The translations under genes and the position numbers were made by a program. A stretch of 49,554 nucleotides of DNA from JAZDOK01 sp043798715 (GTDB lineage Bacteria; Vulcanimicrobiota; JAZDOK01), in the NCBI GenBank assembly GCA_043798715.1, contig JAZDOK010000009.1, positions 1 through 49,554 on the forward strand, read 5' to 3'. Shown piece by piece: positions 17,200 to 25,681 of the stretch; the stretch's first letter is position 1; every line of letters starts with the position of its first letter. The notes below the pieces were generated by a model, which was not told the origin of the DNA, made no database searches, and saw only the letters and a program-made list of their open reading frames with translations.

Positions 17200-18252
17200 T
17201 CAAACATTGAACATGACGTGAACGATATCGCCGTCCTTTACGATGTATGTTTTGCCTTCCAGCCTCAATTTGGCCGCTTTTTTGGCCTCATTCAGGGAGC
17301 CCAGGCTGAGAAGGCTTTCGCAATCCACCACTTCGGCGCGGATGAATCCCCGCGCCAGATCGGAGTGGATGGCGCCGGCGGCGTCAAGCGCACTGCCCCC
17401 GCGGGGGATGTTCCAGGCCCGGCACTCGTCCTCGCCGACGGTGTAGAAAGTGAGCCAGTCCAACATCCGGAAGGCCGCCTGTATCACCCGCCCGCGCCCC
17501 AGCTCCGAAATCCCGTACTCCTTCATGAATGAGGCGGCGTCAGGGGCCTCCATCGCGGCTATATCGGCCTCCAGTTTCGCGTTCAGGAAGAGGACGGGGG
17601 AGATTTGCCCCCTCTTCTTCAGCTCTTCCTGGACACGGCCGGCCAAAATCGCCCCCCCTCCGCCCAAGTCTTCCTCCGGGACATTCAAAACAAAGCAGGA
17701 GGGTTTCCCGGTGAGGAGGTTGTAATTGGCCATCATCTTAGAATCGGATGGGTCAAATTCAAGGCCGGCAAGATAGCGTTCTCCTTCAAGGATCGGCTGC
17801 AGGCGTTTCAAAAGCTCCATCTCCTTCTCCTTGAGAGCGCGGTCCTTGACGGCCAGCTTGATCTCTTTTTCGAGCTTTTCCATGCGCTTGAGGACAAAAT
17901 CCAGATCCCGTATGATCATCTCCAGGCGAATCTTGCCGAATTCAGCCAGAACATCCTCAGCGCTTTGACACCGGTAGGCTCCGACCACCAGCACAAAGGC
18001 GTCCATCGTCCTCATTTTTTCCTCCAGCCTGACCCGGTCGGGCTTGGCCTGGGTGTCCAGAGGCAGACAGTCTTCAAAATTTACCACCGCATTAACCGTC
18101 TTTTTCGGGTGGAAGAGGCGGCTTAACTTCTCCAGGCGCTCATCCGGCACACTGACGCTTCCCGTAGTCCCCTTGAAATCCGGATTTCCCATAAAGGAGG
18201 TGAACAGGGTGGTTTTCCCTGAGGAAGAAAGACCTGCAAGACCGACCTTCAT
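17200..18252 (-). CDS. Divergent YchF/Obg-type GTPase with TGS-like (DUF933) C-terminus
   Basis: 350 residues. The P-loop is GLSSSGKTTLF at residues 6-16, where canonical YchF has GxPNVGKST. Residues around VSVPDERLEKLSRLFHPKK match the YchF switch region. FVLNVPEEDL is in place of NKxD, similar to the NxxE that gives YchF relaxed ATP/GTP specificity. A coiled-coil insertion (~110-150) and a C-terminal TGS-like domain (YTVGEDECRAWNI...HSDLARGFIRAEVV...YIVKDGDIVHVMFNV) complete the family layout. It is probably a paralog of the housekeeping YchF. Its ATG overlaps the TGA of the TIM-barrel gene (ATGA), and AAGGAG precedes it. Confidence 0.88.
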   Translation of the reverse strand: MKVGLAGLSSSGKTTLFTSFMGNPDFKGTTGSVSVPDERLEKLSRLFHPKKTVNAVVNFEDCLPLDTQAKPDRVRLEEKMRTMDAFVLVVGAYRCQSAEDVLAEFGKIRLEMIIRDLDFVLKRMEKLEKEIKLAVKDRALKEKEMELLKRLQPILEGERYLAGLEFDPSDSKMMANYNLLTGKPSCFVLNVPEEDLGGGGAILAGRVQEELKKRGQISPVLFLNAKLEADIAAMEAPDAASFMKEYGISELGRGRVIQAAFRMLDWLTFYTVGEDECRAWNIPRGGSALDAAGAIHSDLARGFIRAEVVDCESLLSLGSLNEAKKAAKLRLEGKTYIVKDGDIVHVMFNV

Positions 18253-19140
18253 AGCGCACTCCTTGTCAAGTCCCCTGGGGACTGAAGGTATTTTTTTAAA
18301 ACAGCCAGACTCAGAAAAAGAAGCTCAAAAGGGTCTCCCCGCTCAGCCGAGGTCTCATACTTGAGCTCAAGGGCGACTCCTACGGGGAGGGCCTCCTTCG
18401 AGGGAAGACCCTTAAGAATCGACAGGTATTCCCGAATCGGGACGCCCCCGCAGACAAGGGGATTGTGATCCACCCCCCCGCAGACGTCATGCACGTGAAC
18501 ATGGCCCACCCGCTTGAGGAAATCACCCGGGGGGGACGCCATCTTCGAAACGGGCGCAGCGGTTAAGGTGAAAATGTCCCAGGTCCCAGCAGAAGAAAAG
18601 ATTCCGGGCATCCACCATTTTCTTAAGGTGCAGTAAATCGTCCGTGCTCTCCCCGGCTTTTTTCTTATGTTCATCGTGTGGCAGAAGCTCGATGAACAGG
18701 CGGATGTCCCAACCCTTTTCTTCTATGAGACAGAGAGCCCATTTGAGAAAGCGGGCCGTCCTCTCAAAAAGTACCTTCTTGTCCGCCTCCAAATCTCCCC
18801 AGGCGGGATGAAGATTGACCAGGGCCGGGGACTTCTTTTTTTTTGCAATGAACGCCACCCGGGAGAAAAGTTCCAGAAATCGCCGGCGGACCTCGTTCCC
18901 CTCCGCCTGGTCAAACAGAGCCATGTTATACTGGGCCGCAAAGGAGGCATGAAAAGTCACATCCAGACCCTGTTCGAGCGCCAGGAAAATCTGCCCTTCA
19001 CGCCCGGCCCACCGCTCCGCACTCACCTTGAACTCCACGAAAGAAGCGCCGGCCTCCAGAAGTCTGTTTAAAAAATACGCGGAGCAATCCCGATCCATCC
19101 ACTGGTTAATCATCCCGATGCCGGGACGAAATTCCATCAT
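18249..19140 (-). pseudogene. TIM-barrel (xylose isomerase/AP endonuclease 2-like) protein, frameshifted
   Basis: Two overlapping frames together make one ~296-residue protein. The first (19140 to 18523) carries GASFVEFKVS, LDVTFHASFA, LVNLHPAWGD and FCWDLGHFHLN, and ends prematurely in DGVPPG-stop. The second continues with GDFLKRVGHVHVHDVCGGVDHNPL...PVGVALELKYE to 18249. The join is a run of seven C on the minus strand (18529-18535). Removing one C restores a continuous frame with a typical metal-binding HVHDV segment. The gene overlaps valS upstream and the GTPase gene downstream by 4 bp each. Sequencing error, a real frameshift and transcriptional slippage are all possible. Confidence 0.8.
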
Positions 19141-21875
19141 CTGGCCACCCGATCTTCCAGGAGAAGGCTGAGACGCTGGTCAATTTTATCCTTTACCGAA
19201 AGAAGCTCCGCCACCCGGGACCTTTCCTTTTCAACGATTTCCGGGGGCGCCTTGGAAACAAAATCCCTGTTCTGGAGTTTATTTTGAATGCCTGCCAGAT
19301 ATTTGTCATTGGCTGCAAGCTCCTTCTTCAGACGCAAAATCTCCTGATCCACATCCACGATTCCCTTGAGGGGTATAAAGAGTTCCACATCTTCGGAGCG
19401 GAAACTCAAGGCCTGGCTGGGCCTATCTTTGAGAATCCGGTGAACGCTCAGAGGGGAGGCCTTTGCCAGTTCCTCCACCCAGGCCTTTCCCTTCTCAAGA
19501 GTTTCGAAGCTCAGCTCGGATCCGGCCTCGATGAGCACTTCGCAGGTTTTCTGGGGAGGAAGCTGAAGCTCGCTCCGGATGTTCCGGATCCCCCGTATCA
19601 CCTCGATGAGCCGGCTCATTCTGTCTTCCGAGGCCGGGTCCAGGAGGTCTTCATCCACCTCCGGCCAGGACGCCCGGATGAGCTCCGTCCGCTCACCGGG
19701 AAGGTATTTCCACAGCTCCTCGGTGATGAAGGGCATGACGGGGTGCAGGAGCTTCAGGAAATTTTCCAGGACATAAAGAAGGATACCCTGGACCTTGGCC
19801 TTCTCGGCAGTCTTCGCCGGATTCTGGAAAGCCGGCTTGACCAGTTCGATGTACCAGTCGCAGAATTCCCCCCAGAAGAAGTCGTAGAGAGCCTTGGCGG
19901 CGTCGGCGAATGCATAGGCACCAAAGGAATTCTTGACCAGGACGATCATGGCGTTTAACCGGCTCAGGATCCAGCGGTCGGCTGTATTCAGGGTCTCGTT
20001 CTTCCAGGACACCTGCGAGGGGTTCATTCCCTCGAGATTTTTCAGGCAGAAGCGGCTGGCATTCCAAAGCTTGTTGGCAAAATTCCGGCTCATCTGGATC
20101 CGCTCCTCGGTATAGCGGATGTCCTGGCCCTGGGCGGTCATGTAGATCAGTCCGAAGCGGGTCGCATCGGAGCCGTACTTGTCGAAGAGTTCCAGGGGAT
20201 CAACGCCGGTGCCCAGGGATTTCGACATCCGGCGGCCATCGGCGGCCATGATCGTGGCGTGGATGCAGACGTCTCTGAAGGGAATCTCCCCCATGAACTC
20301 GAGTCCCAGCATGATCATTCGGGCCACCCAGAGAAAGATGATGTCCCGCGCGGTCACCAGCACGGAAGTGGGGTAGAAAAATTCAAGGTCCGGCGTCTTC
20401 TCTGGCCATCCTAGAATTGAAAAGGGCCAGAGTCCCGAACTGAACCAGGTGTCCAGCACGTCCGGATCCTGCAGGAGTTCGCCGCCGCACTTCCCACAGC
20501 GCGTTTCCGGAGGCGGATCCTCACGCAGTGCCACCTGATTTTTGCATTCATTGCATGTCCAGACCGGAATCCGGTGCCCCCACCACAACTGGCGGGAGAT
20601 GCACCAGTCCCTGATGTTTTCCATCCACTTGAGGTAGATCGCATTATATTTCTCCGGCACAAAGCGAACCCGGCCGTCCCTTACTGCCGCGATGGCCGGG
20701 CCGGCAAGATCCTTCATCCGGACAAACCACTGGGGTGAGAGGGAGGGCTCGATGGCCGTATGGCAGCGATAGCAGGTACCGACCGCATGAAGATAATCCT
20801 CCTCCTTGACCAGAAAGCCCCCCTCCCGAAGAGCGGAGACGAACTTTACCCGGCACTCTTCGCGGGAGAGACCCTCGAAGGGAAGGCATTCCTTCCGGGC
20901 CTTCTGCCGCCTCTCCTCGCCGCCGAAGGACTCCGGGCTTAAAAAAAGCTCCTCAAACGTCATGACCCCTTTCTCATCCACGACCACCACCGCCGGAAGA
21001 CCGTGGCGCAGGCCGATTTCAAAGTCGTTCGGGTCGTGAGCCGGGGTGATCTTGAGGGCGCCGGTGCCGAAGGCCGGATCAACCACCTCATCTTCAATGA
21101 TCGGAATCTTTTTGCCAAGTATGGGGATGACCACCTGGCGGCCGATTTTATCCCGGTAGCGTTTGTCCGCGGGATGCACCGCGATGGCGACATCCGCGAA
21201 GATGGTCTCCGGGCGGGTTGTAGCGATGGTGATCCCGCCTTTACCCCGGGCGTATGGGTAGCGTACATAATAAAGTTTACCCGCCTCTTCTGCGTGCTCC
21301 ACCTCCAGGTCTGAAAGAGCGGTCAGGCAACGCGGGCACCAGTTGGTGATGTAGCGGCCGCGATAGATCATCTTTTTTTCAAACAGGCGGACAAAAGCCT
21401 CCCTTACCGCCCGGTAGCAGCCCTCGTCCAGGGTGAAACGCTCCCTTGACCAGTCGCAGGAGCACCCCATGCGCCTGAGCTGATGGGGAATGACCTGGCG
21501 GTGAACCAGGGCCCACTCCCAGACACGCTCGATAAATTTCTCCCGCCCCAGGTCGTGCCGGGTCAGCCCCTCCTTGGCGAGCCCCTTCTCCACCACCGTC
21601 TGGGTGGCGATGCCGGCGTGATCCTCCCCCGGAACCCAGAGGCTCTCGTAGCCCTGCATCCGCTTCCAGCGGATCAGGATATCCTGGATGGTGTTGTCCA
21701 GGGCGTGTCCCATGTGCAGGGAGCCCGTAATATTTGGAGGGGGAATCACAATACAGTAGGGAGCCTTCGGGGATAAAGCGGATGCCGAAAAGAGATTTTT
21801 CCCCATCCATTCTTCGTAAATCCTGCCCTCGACTTTTTCCGGCTGATAGGTCTTTTCCAGAGTCGTTTCCGTCAT
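19137..21875 (-). CDS. valS: Valyl-tRNA synthetase
   Basis: 912 residues, full length. It charges tRNA-Val. The class I signatures are GSLHMGHALD (HIGH motif, about residue 55) and RRMSKSLGTG (KMSKS, about residue 547). The editing domain lies between, with ATTRPETIFADVA. A zinc-binding segment CNECKN...CGKCGG precedes DPDVLDTWFSSGLWPFS, as in several bacterial ValS. The C-terminus is the ValS coiled coil (DVDQEILRLKKELAANDKYL). The ATG at 21875 has AAAGGAG about 10 nt upstream, inside the end of the HD-GYP gene. The TIM-barrel gene overlaps its stop. Confidence 0.98.
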   Translation of the reverse strand: MTETTLEKTYQPEKVEGRIYEEWMGKNLFSASALSPKAPYCIVIPPPNITGSLHMGHALDNTIQDILIRWKRMQGYESLWVPGEDHAGIATQTVVEKGLAKEGLTRHDLGREKFIERVWEWALVHRQVIPHQLRRMGCSCDWSRERFTLDEGCYRAVREAFVRLFEKKMIYRGRYITNWCPRCLTALSDLEVEHAEEAGKLYYVRYPYARGKGGITIATTRPETIFADVAIAVHPADKRYRDKIGRQVVIPILGKKIPIIEDEVVDPAFGTGALKITPAHDPNDFEIGLRHGLPAVVVVDEKGVMTFEELFLSPESFGGEERRQKARKECLPFEGLSREECRVKFVSALREGGFLVKEEDYLHAVGTCYRCHTAIEPSLSPQWFVRMKDLAGPAIAAVRDGRVRFVPEKYNAIYLKWMENIRDWCISRQLWWGHRIPVWTCNECKNQVALREDPPPETRCGKCGGELLQDPDVLDTWFSSGLWPFSILGWPEKTPDLEFFYPTSVLVTARDIIFLWVARMIMLGLEFMGEIPFRDVCIHATIMAADGRRMSKSLGTGVDPLELFDKYGSDATRFGLIYMTAQGQDIRYTEERIQMSRNFANKLWNASRFCLKNLEGMNPSQVSWKNETLNTADRWILSRLNAMIVLVKNSFGAYAFADAAKALYDFFWGEFCDWYIELVKPAFQNPAKTAEKAKVQGILLYVLENFLKLLHPVMPFITEELWKYLPGERTELIRASWPEVDEDLLDPASEDRMSRLIEVIRGIRNIRSELQLPPQKTCEVLIEAGSELSFETLEKGKAWVEELAKASPLSVHRILKDRPSQALSFRSEDVELFIPLKGIVDVDQEILRLKKELAANDKYLAGIQNKLQNRDFVSKAPPEIVEKERSRVAELLSVKDKIDQRLSLLLEDRVAR

Positions 21876-21878
21876 GAA

Positions 21879-23606
21879 TCATGGCTCCTTTTCGATGGTC
21901 AATTCCAGATTTTTCCGCTGTTCATCAACAAGTCCGATAAAAGCCTTGAGCACCCCCGGGTTAAACTGAGTTCCCGAGGCCTCCATCATGATTTCCAGCG
22001 CTTTTTCAACAGAAAAACCCTTTCGATAGGGACGATCTGTTGTCAGGGCGTCAAAGACATCGGCGACCGCGATAACCTGAGCCCCGACGGGGATCTCATT
22101 CCCCTTCAGGCCGTCCGGGTAGCCCTTCCCGTCATGCCGCTCGTGGTGGTGGCGGACCAGTTTCACCACCTCCGGCGGCATGGAGCTGAGATCTTTCAGA
22201 ACTAAGGCGCTCTGCTCCGCGTGCTTGCGCATCTCGGCGAACTCCTCGTCGGTGAGTTTGCCCGGTTTGAGCAGGATGCTGTCCGGAGTGCCTATTTTCC
22301 CGATATCGTGCAAAATGGCGGCCTTGGCGATGACCGAAAGGACCTGGGCCGGGACCTTGAGCTCCTTCGCTAGTTTGAGGGCATAATTTTTGACCCGGCC
22401 GATGTGCCCCCGGGTGTACTTGTCGCGGAGTTCCACGGCTTGGGCCAGGGCGAAGACCGTCTCCAGGTAGGATTTTTCCAGATCGGCATAGGCCGACTTC
22501 AGATCCGCAAGCAGGCTCATCTGCCTGAGAAACATTGAGGCGTCCCCGGCCAGGGACGCCAGGTATTCCTCCTGATCCTGGCGATAGGGCTCCCCTGAAA
22601 GTGAATTGGCGACCGCCAGAAGGCCGATAATCTCCTTCTTTTGAGGCGTGATCAGGGGGACGCAGAGGATGTTCCTGAAGTGCTCGACCGAGCCGACAAA
22701 CTCCTGAAGACGCGAATTCTCATCCTTCTCGCTCATCCTCACCGGCTGACCGGTCGTCACGACGGAACCCAGAACCCCCTGATCTACCGGCGTTTCCAGA
22801 ATTTCTCCCGTCAATTCGGAAATACCCAGGGAATAGGCCGGCTTCAGCTTGTTGTCGGATATCAGCATCAGAAAGGAGATCTGGCTGTTCATCTCATCTC
22901 TGGCCCTGGTTACGATCGTCTCCATCAGTTCCCGCATGTCCCCGGTGGACCCCATCAGGCGATTGAGATACATGAGGGTCTCGAACTTCCTCACTATCTC
23001 TCCGAATTCCCTCTCCCGTGCCTCCATGGCTTTTATGTGGTCCCTGGAAATCCGGTAGGATTCCTCCAGGAGCTGATCCCTGTCCTCCACGGGGCTTTCG
23101 GAGGTACTGCGGGAAAATGGCAGAAGGCCGATCCCGCACCAGCCGGACAGAAGAACCATTCCGCCGTGCGCCAGAAAATTACTTAACTGCAGGGGTCCGC
23201 GTCCCCCCATAAAATGGAACAGAGGAGACGCCAGAAAGATCAGAAGCGTTCCGGAAATCCCCTCCATCCAGGTGCGGCCCATACCGGCAAAAAAGGCGAG
23301 CGCGTAGAACAGGAAGACAAAGATGGACTTGCTCCCCCCCGTGAAGTATACAAGTGCGGAATAGAAAAGAAAATCAAGGACCCACCCGGTGTAGTGGTAC
23401 CAGGCGCTCTGGTAGAGGGAAAGCATCCCGGTGAGGAAGAGGGTGTAGGCCGCCCCGCCAATCAGGATGAGCCGGAGCAGTCTCATGTTCCAGCCCAAAG
23501 AATCCCCCCTGGCCCCTGGAAGTGAAAAAACAACGAACATGACCAGAATCAGCAGGATCCAGCGGGCGACCAGAATTCCTTTTTCAACTTCTTTTGAATG
23601 GCTCAT
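21879..23606 (-). CDS. Membrane HD-GYP phosphodiesterase with GAF domain
   Basis: 575 residues. The N-terminal ~185 residues contain about six membrane segments. A short coiled coil is followed by a GAF domain (~220-380, with LGISELTGEILETPVDQGVLGSVV). The HD-GYP domain follows, with LHDIGKIGTPDSILLKPGKLTDEE, HHHERHDGKGYPDGLKG and VADVFDALTTDRPYR. All metal ligands and the GYP motif are present, so cyclic di-GMP hydrolysis is likely. It may sense a membrane or small-ligand signal. The valS start lies 3 nt past its stop, so the genes are probably co-transcribed. Linkage to pilus function is plausible but unproven. Confidence 0.93.
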   Translation of the reverse strand: MSHSKEVEKGILVARWILLILVMFVVFSLPGARGDSLGWNMRLLRLILIGGAAYTLFLTGMLSLYQSAWYHYTGWVLDFLFYSALVYFTGGSKSIFVFLFYALAFFAGMGRTWMEGISGTLLIFLASPLFHFMGGRGPLQLSNFLAHGGMVLLSGWCGIGLLPFSRSTSESPVEDRDQLLEESYRISRDHIKAMEAREREFGEIVRKFETLMYLNRLMGSTGDMRELMETIVTRARDEMNSQISFLMLISDNKLKPAYSLGISELTGEILETPVDQGVLGSVVTTGQPVRMSEKDENSRLQEFVGSVEHFRNILCVPLITPQKKEIIGLLAVANSLSGEPYRQDQEEYLASLAGDASMFLRQMSLLADLKSAYADLEKSYLETVFALAQAVELRDKYTRGHIGRVKNYALKLAKELKVPAQVLSVIAKAAILHDIGKIGTPDSILLKPGKLTDEEFAEMRKHAEQSALVLKDLSSMPPEVVKLVRHHHERHDGKGYPDGLKGNEIPVGAQVIAVADVFDALTTDRPYRKGFSVEKALEIMMEASGTQFNPGVLKAFIGLVDEQRKNLELTIEKEP

Positions 23607-23681
23607 GAGGACTCCCGTCCACTCTCAAGATAAATAAAGATTCCCTTCGGTATTTTCAGAAATGAAAGCCATCTCCTTCAG

Positions 23682-23708
23682 AAAAAAGGAAGGGTCTTCA
23701 GCCCTCCC
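23682..23708 (-). terminator. Probable terminator after clpX
   Basis: On the minus strand GGAGGG-CTGAAGA-CCCTTCC forms a short imperfect stem, followed by TTTTTT. It lies about 30 bp past the clpX stop, and no further gene follows in that transcript before the HD-GYP gene. Confidence 0.6.
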
Positions 23709-23738
23709 CGCTCATTCCCGGAAAGGAAGTACGTCTCC

Positions 23739-25010
23739 CTAGGAGGCCTCCTCTTTGAGATCTTCTATACAAATCATTTGCGGCTCTTCCTTTCTCTGAA
23801 CGACCTCGGGGGTCACGACGCACTTTCTGACGTTGGACATGGAGGGAATTTCATACATGATATTGAGCATGATCTCTTCGATGATGCTCCGCAGGGCGCG
23901 GGCCCCGGTTTTTCTCTTCATGGCTTCCTGGGCTATGGAAGCCTGGGCCTCCCTGGTGAAGATGAGTTCCACTCCATCCATGGCGAAGATCTTCTGGTAT
24001 TGCTTGACGAGAGCATTCTTCGGCTCCACCAGGATCTTGCGCAGTTCTTCCTCCTCTAGAGAATTCAGCGTGACCACGATGGGAAGGCGGCCGATGAACT
24101 CAGGAATCAAGCCGAACTTGAGCAGATCCTCGGGCATGATATGGGAAAGAATCCGGCCGATCTTCTTGGTGCGCTTGCTCTCGATGCTCGCCCGGAAACC
24201 GAGGGATTGTTCATTAATCCTGGCTTCGATGATCTTGTCCAATCCCTCGAACGAGCCTCCCACTATAAAGAGAACGTGGCTCGTATCAATCTGGATGAAC
24301 TCCTGGTGCGGATGTTTTCTTCCTCCCTGAGGCGGGACATTGGCCACGGTTCCCTCGAGGATCTTCAGGAGCGCCTGCTGCACACCCTCTCCGGAGACGT
24401 CACGGGTGATGGATGGATTTTCGGACTTTCGGGCGATCTTGTCAATCTCGTCAATATAGACGATGCCTCTCTGGGCCCGCTTGACATCGTAATCCGCCGC
24501 CTGGATCAGCTTCAGCAATATGTTTTCCACGTCCTCCCCGACATAGCCGGCCTCGGTGAGGGAGGTGGCGTCCGCCAGGGCCAGGGGGACATTCAAGAGC
24601 CGGGCGAGCGTCTGGACCAGATAGGTCTTTCCGCATCCGGTGGGGCCGATCAGGAGGATATTGCTCTTCTGGAGCTCAACCTCCTCGGAATCCTTGACGG
24701 TCTGAATCCTGTTGATGCGCTTGTAATGGTTGTAGACGGCCACCGAGAGTACTTTTTTGGCCTTATCCTGCCCGACAACATACTGATTGAGAATCGAATT
24801 TATCTCTTTGGGCTTGGGGAGGGTCTTCAGGCGGTTAAGATCTTCCCCGCTCTGTTTGCTGAGCTCCTCCTCGATAATCTCGTTGCACAGTTCGATGCAC
24901 TCATCGCAGATATAGACTCCGGGACCTGCAATCAGCTTGCGCACCTGCTCCTGGCTTTTGCCGCAAAAGGAGCATTTCAGCTGGGTTCTGTCCTCGCCGA
25001 ATCCAAACAT
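23739..25010 (-). CDS. clpX: ATP-dependent Clp protease ATP-binding subunit ClpX
   Basis: 423 residues. The N-terminal C4 zinc-binding domain has CSFCGKSQEQV and YICDECIELC. Walker A is GPTGCGKT, Walker B is IVYIDEIDKI, the pore loop is GYVGEDVEN, and sensor 2 lies in GARALRSIIE. An NP..LIKQ-like ClpP-docking loop is not obvious, but KSKRTKKIGRI-like sequence surrounds that region. The hexamer unfolds substrates and feeds them to ClpP. It starts 8 nt after the clpP stop, in the common order tig-clpP-clpX. lon, which often follows, is absent from this window. Confidence 0.98.
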   Translation of the reverse strand: MFGFGEDRTQLKCSFCGKSQEQVRKLIAGPGVYICDECIELCNEIIEEELSKQSGEDLNRLKTLPKPKEINSILNQYVVGQDKAKKVLSVAVYNHYKRINRIQTVKDSEEVELQKSNILLIGPTGCGKTYLVQTLARLLNVPLALADATSLTEAGYVGEDVENILLKLIQAADYDVKRAQRGIVYIDEIDKIARKSENPSITRDVSGEGVQQALLKILEGTVANVPPQGGRKHPHQEFIQIDTSHVLFIVGGSFEGLDKIIEARINEQSLGFRASIESKRTKKIGRILSHIMPEDLLKFGLIPEFIGRLPIVVTLNSLEEEELRKILVEPKNALVKQYQKIFAMDGVELIFTREAQASIAQEAMKRKTGARALRSIIEEIMLNIMYEIPSMSNVRKCVVTPEVVQRKEEPQMICIEDLKEEAS

Positions 25011-25018
25011 CTAATTAA

Positions 25019-25642
25019 TCACCGGGATTCCCGGGTCAGCACCTTGTCGATGATCCCGTACGCCTTCGCTTCATCGGCCGACATATAGTAGTCCCTTTCC
25101 GTGTCCTGCTGAATCTTTTCCAGCGGCTGGCCGGTGTGCTTGGAGAGAATTTCACTGAGCACCTTGCGGTTGTACAGGATCTCCCTGGCGTGAATATCTA
25201 TATCCGTCGCCTGTCCCCCTATCCCCTTGGACCAGGGCTGGTGGATGAGTATCCTGGAAAACGGCAGGGCATACCTCTTGTCCTTGGCGCCCCCGGACAG
25301 GAGGAGAGCGGCGGCGGAGGCAGCCATTCCCATGCAGATGGTCGAGACGTCGGGCTTGACCAACTGCATGCAGTCATAAATGGCCAGTCCATCGCTGATG
25401 GAGCCGCCGGGGCTGTTGATATAGATGTCTATATCCTTGTCGGCATCCTCCTGCTCCAGGTAGAGAAGCTGGGCGATTACCAGATTGGCGACTACATCGT
25501 CAATGGCGTCGCCGACAAAAACGATCCGATTCTTGAGAAGCCTGGAATAGATGTCGTAGGCCCGCTCGCCCCTGGCGGACTGCTCGACGACCATGGGAAC
25601 AAGCTGCTGGGCCCGGATAATTGAATTTTCATGGCAGGACAT
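25019..25642 (-). CDS. clpP: ATP-dependent Clp protease proteolytic subunit ClpP
   Basis: 207 residues. The catalytic serine is in CMGMAASAAALLLSGG, the histidine is in RILIHQPWSKGIGGQATDID, and the aspartate follows in the ERDYYMSADEAKAYGIID region. YINSPGGSISDGLAIYD is the conserved substrate-groove segment. The tetradecamer degrades proteins delivered by ClpX. The chosen ATG (25642) has AAAGGTG about 10 nt upstream. The first few residues would be the processed propeptide. It lies about 40 bp downstream of tig. Confidence 0.98.
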   Translation of the reverse strand: MSCHENSIIRAQQLVPMVVEQSARGERAYDIYSRLLKNRIVFVGDAIDDVVANLVIAQLLYLEQEDADKDIDIYINSPGGSISDGLAIYDCMQLVKPDVSTICMGMAASAAALLLSGGAKDKRYALPFSRILIHQPWSKGIGGQATDIDIHAREILYNRKVLSEILSKHTGQPLEKIQQDTERDYYMSADEAKAYGIIDKVLTRESR

Positions 25643-25681
25643 CTGTTTTCAGACACCTTTCTTTGGATGAAATAAGACCGT

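Noticed and set aside
24141..25088. 315-residue plus-strand frame
   Set aside because: Antisense to clpX/clpP, which are unambiguous.
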